Below, in pieces: positions 7,660 through 18,277 of a stretch of DNA of 64,000 bases. Source of the DNA: Flavimaribacter sediminis. Its GTDB lineage: Bacteria > Pseudomonadota > Alphaproteobacteria > Rhizobiales > Rhizobiaceae. Position 1 is the first letter of the stretch; each line of letters starts with the position of its first letter. The notes under the pieces were generated by a model. That model was not told the origin of the DNA. It saw only the letters and a program-made list of their open reading frames with translations, and made no database searches. The DNA lies in NCBI RefSeq assembly GCF_019492055.1, contig NZ_JAICBX010000001.1, positions 558,001 through 622,000 on the forward strand. The letters are read 5' to 3'. Position numbers and translations under genes: made by a program.

Positions 7660-8890
7660 CGGTGAAGATCTTCTGGTGCGGCGCCGTCGACCGGGCGATT
7701 TCCTCGTCGAGTTCCAGCAGGGCCGTTATCGTGCAGCCTTCCATGATCAGTGGTTTCTCGTCGGGAAAGCAGGAAATTTCAATTCCGGAACCTGAAACAT
7801 ACGGATTGATGTCGCCGATGGCCCGGCGCAGCGAACCTTCGATGAAGCCATAGGCGCGGGTGCCGTGGCCGACGAGCGCGACAGGAAAGGGATCGACGAG
7901 GGCAAACATGTTGGCCAGTCCTGTTCCCAGCGCTTCGCCGGCTTCCGCGAATGCGGCGATCGAATCCGCATCGCCGTTCTTCGCAGCCTCCATGATCCCG
8001 GACATCTCGGCCTGCGCGATATCATTGCGCGGGGCCGATTCCGAACCGGCGTTGGTGGCTCTGCGGTAAATCGCGTAATCGCCTGCATAGGCCTCGATGC
8101 AGCCGGAGCGCCCGCACCGGCACAACGCGCCGCGCGGCATGTGCGACAAATGCCCGAACTCCGTTGCGGACGAGCGAATGCCGGTCACCAACTCGCCGTT
8201 CAGCATCAGGCCCATTCCGATGCCGTGGGAGAGCAGAACCGCCGCGAAATTGTCTGCGAACCGCTCCGGGTCGCGCCAGTGCAGGGCAAGCGCAATCATG
8301 CAGCAATCATTGGAAACCCGGGCCGGAACCCCGAAGGCGTCTTCAAGCGCTTCCTTCATGCCGATATTTCGGTAGCGTGTAATGGGTGACCACAACATCG
8401 CCGTGCCTTCGACATCGGTGATGCCCTGGACGCCGAGTTCGATGCGCTCCAGTTGCCCGGCGCCGGGGGGAAGGGTGGCCAAGGCGTCGGAAATGGTCTC
8501 GATCAGCGTCCGGGGAAATTCTTCTGGTCCGGCTTCCCGCGCCTTGAACGGGCGGTCGATTTCCGCAACCGTTTTTCCCGCGTAGTCGCAGACCGTCACT
8601 GCAATCCGGTCGAGCTGCTGGACAGCCGACGCAACGAGCGCCGCATTCGGGTTGAGGGACAGTCGAACCTGCGGGCGCCCGCGCCGGAGTGCGCCGTCTT
8701 CTGCGCCCTGGAGGCTGACGATCACAGCCTCGTCGAGCAGCTCCGAAGTGATTGCCGAAACGGTCGATGCGCTCAGCCCGGTTTCCTGGCTGATATGTTT
8801 GCGAGAGACCTTCGCATGATGTCTGAGCACGCTCAGAATCCGTCTGCGATTACTCTTGCGAACGTCGTCCGATCGTCCAAAATCGACCAC
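7649..8890 (-). CDS. xylR: ROK family xylose-operon repressor
   Basis: This 413-residue protein has an N-terminal winged helix-turn-helix (RKHISQETGLSASTVSAITS, about residues 31-50) and a C-terminal ROK sugar-kinase-like fold. The fold includes the zinc-binding motif CRCGRSGC, close to the family consensus CxCGxxGC, and ELVTGIRSSATEFGHLSHMP before it. It starts with GTG at 8890 behind a GGGAGGA ribosome site. It is divergent from xylF, the standard arrangement for a xylose-responsive ROK repressor in alphaproteobacteria. It should release DNA on binding xylose. Its 3' end overlaps the di-heme oxidoreductase gene by 11 bp, which is unusual for this regulator. Confidence 0.85.
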   Translation of the reverse strand: MVDFGRSDDVRKSNRRRILSVLRHHAKVSRKHISQETGLSASTVSAITSELLDEAVIVSLQGAEDGALRRGRPQVRLSLNPNAALVASAVQQLDRIAVTVCDYAGKTVAEIDRPFKAREAGPEEFPRTLIETISDALATLPPGAGQLERIELGVQGITDVEGTAMLWSPITRYRNIGMKEALEDAFGVPARVSNDCCMIALALHWRDPERFADNFAAVLLSHGIGMGLMLNGELVTGIRSSATEFGHLSHMPRGALCRCGRSGCIEAYAGDYAIYRRATNAGSESAPRNDIAQAEMSGIMEAAKNGDADSIAAFAEAGEALGTGLANMFALVDPFPVALVGHGTRAYGFIEGSLRRAIGDINPYVSGSGIEISCFPDEKPLIMEGCTITALLELDEEIARSTAPHQKIFTDAV

Positions 8891-9101
8891 TGTCTCCCGG
8901 TCCTCCCAAAACTTGCTAAATAATGCTGCGTTGCGAAAAAAATGATTCGTTGCAATAACTTAGCCCGGTTGATTTTTGATGTTGACACAGCTTTTGGAAT
9001 AAGTCACTATTTTTTTCGAGCCTCGAATTAAATGGCTCATCAGCATGTGCTGACATTGTCCGGCTTGTCGGGCGATGCCTACTCATCGGGAGGTTACAGT
9101 T
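8891..9101. promoter_or_regulatory. xylR-xylF divergent control region with candidate operators
   Basis: For xylF there is a good -35 (TTGACA, 8982-8987) with a 17-bp spacer to a weak -10 (CACTAT, 9005-9010). Immediately after it sits a perfect 13-bp palindrome, TTCGAG-C-CTCGAA (9015-9027), placed where a bound repressor would block transcription. Further upstream GCTAAATAATGC (8915-8926) and GCAATAACTTAGC (8952-8964) form an imperfect inverted repeat near the xylR start, perhaps a second operator. The xylF ribosome site is GGGAGG before 9102. Operator assignments are inferred from symmetry and position. Confidence 0.6.
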
Positions 9102-10142
9102 ATGAAAATTTTGACCGCTGCACTCATGGGTGCAGTTTTTGCCGTGTCGGCTGCGGGTAGCGCGCTGGCGGAAGGCAAGACCATCGGCGTATCCTGGTCG
9201 AACTTCCAGGAAGAGCGCTGGAAGACCGACGAAGCCGCCATGAAAGGCGCGATCGAAGCCGCCGGCGACACCTATATTTCGGCGGACGCGCAGTCGTCGG
9301 CCGCCAAGCAGTTGACGGACGTCGAGTCGCTGATCGCCCAGGGCGCAGACGCCCTGATCATCCTCTCGCAGGACGCCAGCGCGATCGGCCCGGCAGTTGA
9401 GAAGGCCTCGGCGGAAGGTATTCCGGTTGTCGGCTACGACCGTCTCATCGAAAATCCGGAAGCGTTCTACATCACCTTCGACAACAAGGAAGTCGGACGC
9501 ATGCAGGCGCGCGCCGTCTTCGCCGCTCAGCCGGAAGGCAACTACGCCTTCATCAAGGGCTCTTCGGCCGATCCGAACGCCGATTTCCTGTTTTCCGGTC
9601 AGATGGAAGTCCTGAAGGAAGCGCTGGATTCCGGCAAGGTCAAGAATGTCGGCGAAGCCTACACCGACGGCTGGAAGCCTGAAAACGCCCAGAAGAACAT
9701 GGAGCAGATTCTGACCGCCAACGACAACAATGTCGATGCGGTTGTCGCCTCCAACGACGGCACCGCCGGCGGTGTGGTCGCAGCGCTGGCGGCGCAGGGC
9801 ATGGACGGCTCGGTGCCGGTGTCCGGTCAGGACGGCGACCACGCCGCTCTCAACCGCGTCGCGCTCGGAACGCAGACTGTTTCGGTCTGGAAGGACGCTC
9901 GCGAGCTCGGCAAGAACGCCGCCGCGATCGCCTCCATGCTGGCTGACGGCAAGGCGATGTCGGACATTCCGGGATCCCAGAGCTGGTCCGGCGGACCGAA
10001 CGGCGTGGAAATGACCGCGGTCTTCCTCGCTCCTGTTCCGATCACCAGGGACAATCTGAACGTCGTTATCGACGCCGGATGGGTCTCCAAGGACGTCGTC
10101 TGTCAGGGCGTCAAAGCCGGCTCGGTCAACGCCTGCAACTAA
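9102..10142 (+). CDS. xylF: D-xylose ABC transporter periplasmic binding protein
   Basis: This 346-residue type I sugar-binding protein has a signal peptide (residues 1-23, cut after SALA). The sequence is typical of Xyl[57 protein letters not shown] and [14 protein letters not shown]. It binds xylose in the periplasm and delivers it to XylH/XylG. The ATG at 9102 is preferred over one 27 bases upstream because GGGAGG lies about 9 bases before it and it gives a clean signal peptide. It is the first gene of the xyl operon. A hairpin after its stop probably raises its expression relative to the permease. Confidence 0.95.
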   Translation: MKILTAALMGAVFAVSAAGSALAEGKTIGVSWSNFQEERWKTDEAAMKGAIEAAGDTYISADAQSSAAKQLTDVESLIAQGADALIILSQDASAIGPAVEKASAEGIPVVGYDRLIENPEAFYITFDNKEVGRMQARAVFAAQPEGNYAFIKGSSADPNADFLFSGQMEVLKEALDSGKVKNVGEAYTDGWKPENAQKNMEQILTANDNNVDAVVASNDGTAGGVVAALAAQGMDGSVPVSGQDGDHAALNRVALGTQTVSVWKDARELGKNAAAIASMLADGKAMSDIPGSQSWSGGPNGVEMTAVFLAPVPITRDNLNVVIDAGWVSKDVVCQGVKAGSVNACN

Positions 10143-10168
10143 AACCGTTCCCCCTTGCGGGAAGGATG

Positions 10169-10193
10169 CGCCGCGACCCCAATGGTCGCGGCG
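10169..10193 (+). terminator. Hairpin between xylF and xylH (attenuator-like)
   Basis: CGCCGCGACC (10169-10178) pairs perfectly with GGTCGCGGCG (10184-10193) around a CCAAT loop, followed by TTTCT. A strong stem with a short T-run between a binding-protein gene and its permease commonly protects or partly terminates the message, giving more binding protein than membrane components. Confidence 0.7.
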
Positions 10194-10244
10194 TTTCTGT
10201 AAGGCGCGCTTTATAGTAGAATAGTCAGTCGGGAGGGACCGGCC

Positions 10245-11564
10245 ATGTCAAACAGCACTCCAAAGCGGGCTTCTGCCGGCGACGGGCCCCGCGCGGCCGA
10301 TCTGTCGCCGATTGGTCGCTTCTTCAAGGCGACAGAGCTCGACACCCGCATGCTGGGCATGATCGGCGCCTTGCTGCTGATCTGGATCCTGTTCGACATC
10401 TTTTCCGGCGGTTTGTTTCTCACCCCCCGAAACCTGTGGAACCTGTCGGTTCAAACGGCTTCGGTCGCGGTTATGGCGACCGGCATGGTGCTGGTGATCG
10501 TCACCCGCAACATCGACCTTTCCGTCGGCTCCGTCCTTGGCTTCGTCGGCATGATAATGGCCGTCACGCAGGCCGAAATACTCCCGCAATATATCGGTTT
10601 CGACAATCCGTTCACCTGGGTGATCGCGGTTCTGGTCGGCGTCGTCGTCGGCGGTCTCATCGGCGCGCTGCATGGTTATGTGATCGCCTATCTCGGCGTT
10701 CCCTCGTTTATCGTCACCCTTGGCGGTCTGCTCGTCTGGCGCGGCGCGGCATGGTGGGTGACGTCGGGACGCACCGTGGCGCCGATGGATTCGATATTCA
10801 GGCTGATCGGCGGCGGGCCGGCCGGCTCAATCGGGGCGATGGCGAGCTGGATTGTCGGGCTTGTCGCCTGCGCCGCCATGATCGCGCTCATCGCCAATGC
10901 GCGGCGGCAGAGGCAACGCTTCCAGTTTCCGCTTCGCCCGCTCTGGGCCGAAGGATTTCTCGCCGGCGTCGGATGCCTCATCGTGCTCGGCGCCGTCTGG
11001 GTCGTCAACAGCTACTACTGGCCGGTCGGCATCGTCCGGCGCTATATCCGCGACAACAATCTCGACATAGAGGCTTCGGAAGTTTTCATCGCCCACGGCC
11101 TCGCCATTCCGGTTCTGATCGCCATCGCCGTCGGCATTGTCATGACCTTCATCGCCACGCGAACGCGCTTCGGACGCTATGTGTTTGCGCTCGGCGGAAA
11201 CCCGGAAGCGGCCGATCTCGCCGGCATCAACACGCGCTGGGTCACGATGAAGATCTTCATCATCATGGGCGTGCTCTGCGCGATCGCTGCAGCGATTTCC
11301 ACGGCCCGCCTCAACGCGGCGACCAATGCGCAAGGCACGCTGGATGAGCTCCTGACCATCGCCGCGGCGGTCATCGGCGGAACGTCGCTTGCCGGCGGCG
11401 TCGGCACGATCGCAGGCGCGATGATCGGCGCCGTCGTCATGCAGTCGCTGCAGTCGGGCATGGTGCTTATGGGGCTCGATACGCCGCTGCAGAACATCGT
11501 GGTCGGCGTCGTTCTCGTGATCGCGGTCTGGCTCGATTCCCTCTACCGCAAGACGCGTCACTGA
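10245..11564 (+). CDS. xylH: Xylose ABC transporter permease
   Basis: This 439-residue inner-membrane protein of the RbsC/XylH family has many hydrophobic segments and the family signatures [53 protein letters not shown] and [19 protein letters not shown]. It forms the channel for xylose with XylF and the ATPase XylG. It is longer than ribose-type permeases, as is usual for XylH, because of a loop around residues 190-270. A ribosome site (GGGAGG) precedes the ATG at 10245. It lies between xylF and xylG in one operon. Confidence 0.93.
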   Translation: MSNSTPKRASAGDGPRAADLSPIGRFFKATELDTRMLGMIGALLLIWILFDIFSGGLFLTPRNLWNLSVQTASVAVMATGMVLVIVTRNIDLSVGSVLGFVGMIMAVTQAEILPQYIGFDNPFTWVIAVLVGVVVGGLIGALHGYVIAYLGVPSFIVTLGGLLVWRGAAWWVTSGRTVAPMDSIFRLIGGGPAGSIGAMASWIVGLVACAAMIALIANARRQRQRFQFPLRPLWAEGFLAGVGCLIVLGAVWVVNSYYWPVGIVRRYIRDNNLDIEASEVFIAHGLAIPVLIAIAVGIVMTFIATRTRFGRYVFALGGNPEAADLAGINTRWVTMKIFIIMGVLCAIAAAISTARLNAATNAQGTLDELLTIAAAVIGGTSLAGGVGTIAGAMIGAVVMQSLQSGMVLMGLDTPLQNIVVGVVLVIAVWLDSLYRKTRH

Positions 11565-11581
11565 TTTTGGGAGATCTGATA

Positions 11582-12370
<789 letters not shown>

Positions 12371-12403
12371 CGGCGTCGCGGCGACAGATTTATTGGAGGT
12401 AGT

Positions 12404-13849
12404 ATGTATCTGGGGTTCGATCTGGGCACGTCCGGTGTCAAGGCGCTACTGATTGGCGCGGATCAGTCCATTGCAGGATCGGCGACAGCTCCGCTGGAGG
12501 TGTCACGACCGGCCTCGGGCTGGTCGGAGCAGGATCCCGCGCACTGGATCGAAGCGACAAAAAAGGCCGTGGCGGAGTTGCGCAGCGCGCATCCGGACGC
12601 CTTTTCCGCAGTCCGGGGCATAGGTTTGTCCGGGCAGATGCATGGCGCGACGCTGCTTGACGAAAGCGACAATGTTCTGCGCCCCTGCATCCTGTGGAAC
12701 GACACGCGCAGCTACAAGGAAGCCGCAGAACTCGACGCCGATCCGCGCTTTCGCGAGATTTCCGGCAATATCGTTTTTCCGGGCTTCACTGCGCCGAAGC
12801 TTGTCTGGGTCCGCAACAACGAGCCGGAGATTTTCGGCAGGACCGCAAAGGTTCTCCTTCCGAAGGACTACCTGCGCCTGTGGCTCACCGGCGAGCATGT
12901 TTCGGAAATGTCGGATGCCGCGGGCACAAGCTGGCTCGACGTCAGCGCGCGCGCCTGGTCTGACGCGCTGCTCGACGCTTCCTTCATGGACGCAAGCCAG
13001 ATGCCGCGTCTCGTCGAAGGGTCCGATGCGAGCGGGATGCTTCGCTCCGAAATCGCTTCCGAATGGGGCCTCGCGCATCCCGTGACGGTCGCCGGCGGCG
13101 CCGGAGACAATGCGGCGACCGCTATCGGCATGGGTATTCTCGAAGAGGGCTCCGCCTTCCTGTCGCTCGGCACCTCAGGCGTGGTATTTGCGGCGAACAG
13201 CGCCTATCGGCCCAACGCCGAAAGCGCGGTCCACACCTTTTGCCACGCGGTTCCGGCGCGCTGGCACCAGATGGGCGTCATCCTGTCCGCCACCGATACT
13301 TTGAACTGGTTCTCCGGCGTCACCGGCAAGTCGGCCAGCGAGTTGACGAGCGAACTGGGCGGCGACTTGCGCGGGCCAGCGGCGATCTTCCTTCCCTATC
13401 TTTCCGGCGAGCGCACGCCCCACAACGACGCGCATATCCGCGGCGCGCTGACCGGTATTTCGCATGGAACCGACCGGCCGGCCATTACCGCCGCAATCCT
13501 GCAGGGCGTCGCCTTCGCCTTCCGCGACTGCATCGAGGCGCTCGCCGCGGCCGGCACCCGCATCGACAGGCTGATCGCCAGCGGCGGCGGTTCGCGATCC
13601 GACTACTGGCTTAAGACCGTGGCGACGGTGCTCGACGTACCGATCGACGTCCCGGCAGCAGGCGAAGTGGGCGCGGCGTTCGGAGCGGCGCGTCTCGGAA
13701 TGCTGGCAGCCGAAGGAGCCGATCCTGCGGCGACCTGCACCATGCCGGCCGTCGAACACACGATCGAACCGGAGCGCGCGCTTACCGACGCGTTCGGCGA
13801 AGCCTATCAGACCTATCGAAAAACCTACACGGCATTGCGGAGTATATGA
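12404..13849 (+). CDS. xylB: Xylulokinase
   Basis: This 481-residue FGGY-family kinase phosphorylates D-xylulose to xylulose-5-phosphate. N-terminal [15 protein letters not shown] and [13 protein letters not shown] are the xylulokinase-specific motifs. The catalytic-domain motif [13 protein letters not shown] and the C-terminal [20 protein letters not shown] are also present. The preceding ribosome site is TGGAGG. It follows xylG and its stop overlaps the annotated frame of xylA by a few bases, which argues for coupled translation. Length is normal for the family. Confidence 0.95.
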   Translation: MYLGFDLGTSGVKALLIGADQSIAGSATAPLEVSRPASGWSEQDPAHWIEATKKAVAELRSAHPDAFSAVRGIGLSGQMHGATLLDESDNVLRPCILWNDTRSYKEAAELDADPRFREISGNIVFPGFTAPKLVWVRNNEPEIFGRTAKVLLPKDYLRLWLTGEHVSEMSDAAGTSWLDVSARAWSDALLDASFMDASQMPRLVEGSDASGMLRSEIASEWGLAHPVTVAGGAGDNAATAIGMGILEEGSAFLSLGTSGVVFAANSAYRPNAESAVHTFCHAVPARWHQMGVILSATDTLNWFSGVTGKSASELTSELGGDLRGPAAIFLPYLSGERTPHNDAHIRGALTGISHGTDRPAITAAILQGVAFAFRDCIEALAAAGTRIDRLIASGGGSRSDYWLKTVATVLDVPIDVPAAGEVGAAFGAARLGMLAAEGADPAATCTMPAVEHTIEPERALTDAFGEAYQTYRKTYTALRSI

Positions 13850-13851
13850 GA

Positions 13852-15162
13852 ATGAGCACGCGCTACTTTGGAGATATCGAACCTGTTTCCTATGAAGGAG
13901 CAGACAGCACAAACCCGTTGGCGTTCCGCTTCTACAATCCGGACGAGATCGTCATGGGCAAGCGCATGGAAGACCATCTGCGTTTCGCCGTATGCTACTG
14001 GCACAATTTCGTATGGCCGGGCCTCGATCCGTTCGGCGGCCAGACCTTCGACCGGCCCTGGTTCGGAGACACGCTGGATCTGGCGAAACAGAAGGCCGAT
14101 GTCGCCTTCGACATGTTCACCCTTCTGCGCTCGCCCTTCTACTGTTTTCACGATGCGGATGTCCGGCCGGAAGGCGACAGCTTCGCGGAAAACACCAGCA
14201 ACCTGAACGCAATCGCCGATTATTTCGAGGAAAAGCAGGCGGAGACCGGGGTAAAGCTGCTCTGGGGCACGGCCAACCTGTTCTCTCACAAGCGCTATAT
14301 GGCGGGCGCCGCCACCAACCCCGATCCGGACGTCTTCGCCTTTGCAGCGGCGACAGTGAAGACCTGCATCGACGTGACCCACCGGCTCGGAGGCGAGAAT
14401 TATGTGCTTTGGGGCGGTCGCGAAGGATACGAGACGCTGCTCAACACGAATATCGGCCAGGAACTCGACCAGATGGGGCGCTTTCTCAACATGGTCGTCG
14501 AGTACAAGCACAAGATCGGTTTCAAGGGCGAGATCCTCGTCGAGCCGAAACCGCAGGAGCCAACCAAGCACCAGTATGATTTCGATGTCTCTACCGTTTA
14601 CGGTTTCCTGAAGCGCTACGGTCTGGAAGGCGAGGTCAAGATGAACATCGAGCAGGGTCACGCAATCCTCGCCGGCCATTCCTTCGAGCATGAACTCGCA
14701 ACGGCCGCCGCACTCGGCCTGCTGGGATCGATCGACATGAACCGCAACGATTACCAGTCCGGATGGGATACGGACCAGTTCCCGAACAACGTTCCGGAAA
14801 TGGCGCTCGCCTATTATCACATCCTGCAGGCTGGCGGCTTTACGACGGGCGGCACGAATTTCGACGCCAAGCTGCGGCGTCAGTCGATCGAGCCGGATGA
14901 CCTTCTGATCGCCCATATCGGCGGCATGGACTGTTGTGCGCGTGGTCTCAAGGCCGCCGCGAAAATGATCGAGGACGGTGTCCTCTCCGGATTTGTCGCC
15001 GAGCGTTATTCCGGCTGGCAGGGCGGGGAGGCGCAGAAGATGCTCAACGGCGACTATTCGCTCGAAGACATCGCGGCCTATGTGGAACAGTCGGAAGTCA
15101 ATCCTGAGCCGAAATCCGGCCGACAGGAATACCTGGAGAATGTCGTCAATCGCTACGTTTGA
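13852..15162 (+). CDS. xylA: Xylose isomerase
   Basis: This 436-residue TIM-barrel enzyme interconverts D-xylose and D-xylulose. It has the catalytic and metal-binding stretches of class II xylose isomerases: FCFHDADV-like [43 protein letters not shown] (metal-binding Glu), and [20 protein letters not shown]. The second ATG (13852, [11 protein letters not shown]) matches the usual family start better than the overlapping one at 13846. It is the last xylose-specific gene; 87 bp without an obvious promoter or terminator separates it from dgcN. Confidence 0.96.
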   Translation: MSTRYFGDIEPVSYEGADSTNPLAFRFYNPDEIVMGKRMEDHLRFAVCYWHNFVWPGLDPFGGQTFDRPWFGDTLDLAKQKADVAFDMFTLLRSPFYCFHDADVRPEGDSFAENTSNLNAIADYFEEKQAETGVKLLWGTANLFSHKRYMAGAATNPDPDVFAFAAATVKTCIDVTHRLGGENYVLWGGREGYETLLNTNIGQELDQMGRFLNMVVEYKHKIGFKGEILVEPKPQEPTKHQYDFDVSTVYGFLKRYGLEGEVKMNIEQGHAILAGHSFEHELATAAALGLLGSIDMNRNDYQSGWDTDQFPNNVPEMALAYYHILQAGGFTTGGTNFDAKLRRQSIEPDDLLIAHIGGMDCCARGLKAAAKMIEDGVLSGFVAERYSGWQGGEAQKMLNGDYSLEDIAAYVEQSEVNPEPKSGRQEYLENVVNRYV

Positions 15163-15249
15163 CGCATTGCAAAAAAACGCTCTTGCCTTGTCGGGGAAAG
15201 ATGCAATGCTGACGCCGATTCATACTGATTTCTAACATCGGAGCCTGCC

Positions 15250-16245
15250 TTGCTTGAGACCCCCTATCTACTGTTCCTGGGCGATGCGCCCGATTCACTG
15301 GCGGCAAAGGTTGCGCAGGGCATCAAGGACTGGCGACCGGAACTCGCCGTCGGACAATTGCGGCTGGACGGCTGCAACGCAAACCTGAAAATTCCCGATC
15401 TGACGATCGAGGAAGCAAAGGCCAGGGGCGCGCGCACCTTGGTGATCGGCGTCGCCAACCGCGGCGGCGTTATTTCCGAAAGCTGGAAAGCCGTTCTCAA
15501 GGAGGCGCTGGAAGCCGGCATGGATCTGGCTTCGGGCCTGCACAATCTGCTGCGCGACGAGCCGGAACTGGCGCAACTGGCGGCAAGTCAGGGACGCAAG
15601 CTGCATGACGTTCGTCTGCCCTCGGTCAAATATCCGATCGCCAACGGCAAGAAACGAACGGGCAAGAGATGTCTCGCCGTCGGCACCGATTGCTCGGTCG
15701 GCAAGATGTACACCGCCCTGTCCATGGAAAAGGCGATGCACGAACGCGGCATGAAGGCCACGTTCCGCGCGACCGGCCAGACCGGCATCCTGATCACCGG
15801 CGACGGCGTGCCGCTCGACGCGGTGATCGCGGATTTCATGGCCGGTTCGATCGAATACCTCACGCCGGACAACGATCCCGATCACTGGGATCTGATCGAG
15901 GGGCAGGGGAGCCTGTTCCACGCATCCTATTCCGGCGTTACGCTGGCGCTCATCCATGGCGGACAGCCAGACGCGCTGATCCTGTGCGACGAGCCCTTCC
16001 GGCCGCATATGCGCGGTCTGCCGGATTACACGCTCCCGAGCCTGGAGACGCTGCAGGACGTCGCGCTTCAGATGGCCAGGATCGTCAATCCGGATTGCAA
16101 GGTGATCGGCGTATCGCTCAATACATCGGCCATGGATGACGAGAAGGCGGCCGCCTATATCGCCGAGGTGGAGCAGAGGATGCAGCTTCCGACCGTCGAT
16201 CCATTCCGGCAGGGAGCGGGGAAACTCGCGGACGCCCTGGCATGA
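15250..16245 (+). CDS. dgcN: DUF1611 family protein, DgcN-like N-acetyltransferase of D-glutamate catabolism
   Basis: This 331-residue protein belongs to the DUF1611 family, with an N-terminal LFLGDAPDSLAAK segment and a P-loop-like CLAVGTDCSVGKMYT (residues 141-155), then IEGQGSLFHASYSGVTLALIH. DgcN homologues act with DgcA in D-glutamate use in marine proteobacteria: DgcN acetylates D-Glu and DgcA then acts on the acetylated product. I assign it mainly because dgcA and a D-amino-acid aminotransferase follow directly. The start is TTG at 15250, since an in-frame stop lies at 15226 and no ATG fits. Its stop overlaps dgcA by 4 nt. Confidence 0.8.
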   Translation: MLETPYLLFLGDAPDSLAAKVAQGIKDWRPELAVGQLRLDGCNANLKIPDLTIEEAKARGARTLVIGVANRGGVISESWKAVLKEALEAGMDLASGLHNLLRDEPELAQLAASQGRKLHDVRLPSVKYPIANGKKRTGKRCLAVGTDCSVGKMYTALSMEKAMHERGMKATFRATGQTGILITGDGVPLDAVIADFMAGSIEYLTPDNDPDHWDLIEGQGSLFHASYSGVTLALIHGGQPDALILCDEPFRPHMRGLPDYTLPSLETLQDVALQMARIVNPDCKVIGVSLNTSAMDDEKAAAYIAEVEQRMQLPTVDPFRQGAGKLADALA

Positions 16246-17228
16246 GCATACGCAGACTTGGCGTCGAGGAAACCGTATTTCGCCTTGCGGAGACGTTCAC
16301 CATTTCGCGTGGATCGCGCGATCAGGCGAACGTGATTACGGTTTCGATCACCGAGGACGGTCATACAGGTTTCGGTGAATGCGTGCCCTATGCGCGCTAT
16401 GACGAGACCGTCGGCGGCGTCATCGCCGCCATCAAGGCGCTTCAGCCGGACATCGAGGCGGGCGCTGCGCGCGCCGAGTTGCAGTCGTTGCTGCCCGTGG
16501 GCGCTGCCCGCAACGCGCTTGACTGCGCCTTGTGGGATCTTGAGGCGAAACAATCCGGCAAACGCGTCTACGAGCTTGCCGGTCTCCCGCAACCAGAGCC
16601 CGTGACGACCGCTTTCACCCTCTCGCTGGAAGCGCCCGGCGTTATGCGGGAAAAGGCGCGCAAGAATGCGCATCGCCCGCTCCTCAAGATCAAGCTGGGC
16701 GGAGAAGGTGATATTGATCGCATCAAAGCCGTCCGGGAAGGGGCGCCGGAAACGGCCATCGTCGTTGACGCCAACGAGGGCTGGAGCGTCGAGACCTACC
16801 GCAGCCTTGCGCCGGATCTGCTGCGCCTTGGCGTGCGCATGGTCGAGCAGCCGCTGCCGGCGGGTAAAGACGAGGCGCTGCTGGAGCTCGACCGCATACT
16901 GCCGGTCTGCGCCGATGAAAGCTGCCACGACCGGTCAAGCCTGCCGTCGCTCGTCGGCAAATACGACATGGTCAACATCAAGCTCGACAAGACAGGCGGT
17001 CTGACCGAAGCCCTGCTTCTGAAGGACGAGGCGCTGGCCGCCGGCTATGCGATCATGGTGGGATGCATGGTCGGTTCATCGCTCGCCATGGCTCCTGCCG
17101 TGCTGGTAGCCCAGGGCGTCGACATCGTCGATCTGGACGGCCCGCTGTTGCTTGCCGAAGATCGTGATCATCCACTTGTGTACAAAGATGGCGGCGTATG
17201 CCCGTCCGAACCGGAATTATGGGGTTGA
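16242..17228 (+). CDS. dgcA: Enolase-superfamily epimerase, DgcA-like
   Basis: This 328-residue protein is of the muconate-lactonising/dipeptide-epimerase subgroup. Catalytic KxK lies in LLKIKLGG (K149, K151), the metal ligands in VVDANEGW (D176), VEQPLP (E202) and CADESCHD (D225), and the second base in NIKLDKTGG (K247). The two opposed lysines indicate 1,1-proton transfer, meaning racemisation or epimerisation at an alpha-carbon. Coupled to dgcN by a 4-nt overlap, it is best read as the N-acetyl-D-glutamate racemase; an L-Ala-D/L-Glu epimerase role is the alternative. Confidence 0.82.
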   Translation: MSIRRLGVEETVFRLAETFTISRGSRDQANVITVSITEDGHTGFGECVPYARYDETVGGVIAAIKALQPDIEAGAARAELQSLLPVGAARNALDCALWDLEAKQSGKRVYELAGLPQPEPVTTAFTLSLEAPGVMREKARKNAHRPLLKIKLGGEGDIDRIKAVREGAPETAIVVDANEGWSVETYRSLAPDLLRLGVRMVEQPLPAGKDEALLELDRILPVCADESCHDRSSLPSLVGKYDMVNIKLDKTGGLTEALLLKDEALAAGYAIMVGCMVGSSLAMAPAVLVAQGVDIVDLDGPLLLAEDRDHPLVYKDGGVCPSEPELWG

Positions 17229-17231
17229 AGA

Positions 17232-18086
17232 ATGCGTACAGTTTACGTCAACGGCGCCTATGTGCCGGAAGATCAGGCCAAGGTCTCGGTTTTCGACCGC
17301 GGCTTTCTGTTCGCCGACGGCGTCTACGAGGTCACCTCGGTTCTTGACGGCAAGCTCATCGATTTTGGCGGACATTGCAAGCGGTTGCGCCGCTCGCTCG
17401 GCGAACTGGAAATGCGTCTCGACCTGAGCGACGAGGATCTGCTCGCAATCCATCGCGAACTCGTTGCGCGCAACGATATCGACGAGGGCATGATCTATCT
17501 CCAGGTCACGCGCGGCGCCGCCGACCGGGATTTCGTCTTTCCTCCCGAAGATACGCCGCCGACGGTCGTGCTGTTCACGCAGAAGAAGCCGCTGATCGAG
17601 AGTGCGCTCGCCGCCAGGGGCCAGAAGGTCATCACCATCGAGGACAAGCGCTGGAGCCGTTGCGACATCAAGACGGTGCAGTTGCTCTATCCGTCGCTCG
17701 CCAAGATGGAGGCGAAGGCGAAGGGCGCTGATGACGCCTGGCTGGTGCGCGACGGTTTCGTTACGGAAGGCTCGTCCAACAACGCCTATATCGTGACGTC
17801 CGACGGGACCATCGTCACCCGGGATATCTCAAGCGCGATCCTCAGCGGCATCACCAGGCAGGCGGTGCTCGAATGCGCGCGTGATCTGCAGATGAAGATC
17901 GAGGAGCGTCCGTTCAGTGTCGAGGAAGCCGAAAACGCCGTCGAGGCCTTCTCGACCTCGGCGTCCGGTTTCGTCGTGCCCGCCGTGGAAATCGATGGCA
18001 AGCCGATTGGCGACGGCAAGCCCGGACCGGTCGCCACGCGTCTGCGTTCGGTCTATATTGAAAAGATGCGCCAAGCGGCTATCTGA
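17232..18086 (+). CDS. dat: D-amino-acid aminotransferase (fold-type IV PLP enzyme)
   Basis: This 284-residue enzyme of the branched-chain/D-amino-acid aminotransferase family has the PLP lysine in RCDIKTVQLL (K147), the cofactor-contacting Glu in VTEGSSNNAYIV, and the N-terminal FDRGFLFADGVYEV typical of D-alanine aminotransferases. It would swap amino groups between D-amino acids and 2-oxo acids, for example D-Ala + 2-oxoglutarate to pyruvate + D-Glu. That D-Glu could feed DgcN/DgcA. Only 3 bp separate it from dgcA, so the three genes form one D-amino-acid unit. 4-amino-4-deoxychorismate lyase is a less likely alternative. Confidence 0.85.
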   Translation: MRTVYVNGAYVPEDQAKVSVFDRGFLFADGVYEVTSVLDGKLIDFGGHCKRLRRSLGELEMRLDLSDEDLLAIHRELVARNDIDEGMIYLQVTRGAADRDFVFPPEDTPPTVVLFTQKKPLIESALAARGQKVITIEDKRWSRCDIKTVQLLYPSLAKMEAKAKGADDAWLVRDGFVTEGSSNNAYIVTSDGTIVTRDISSAILSGITRQAVLECARDLQMKIEERPFSVEEAENAVEAFSTSASGFVVPAVEIDGKPIGDGKPGPVATRLRSVYIEKMRQAAI

Positions 18087-18277
18087 CCGTCTCCTTTCGA
18101 TTGTGCGCAGTTCCGGTTTACTTTCCGGGGAATGCGGTGCAGATACGTCCAGATGAATTCCGCCACGTTATGCGAAAGTAATTTTGCAGCCGGCGAGCAC
18201 TTCTCTGCGTATTGTGGATAGTGTTTCAGGGCGTCTCGCGGTATTTTGTGACAAGACCTGCGTAAGGGAGATCCCCC

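Noticed and set aside
9102-9842. A minus-strand frame (8916-9842) opposite xylF
   Set aside because: Shadow frame; the binding protein with a signal peptide and xylose-type motifs is on the plus strand.
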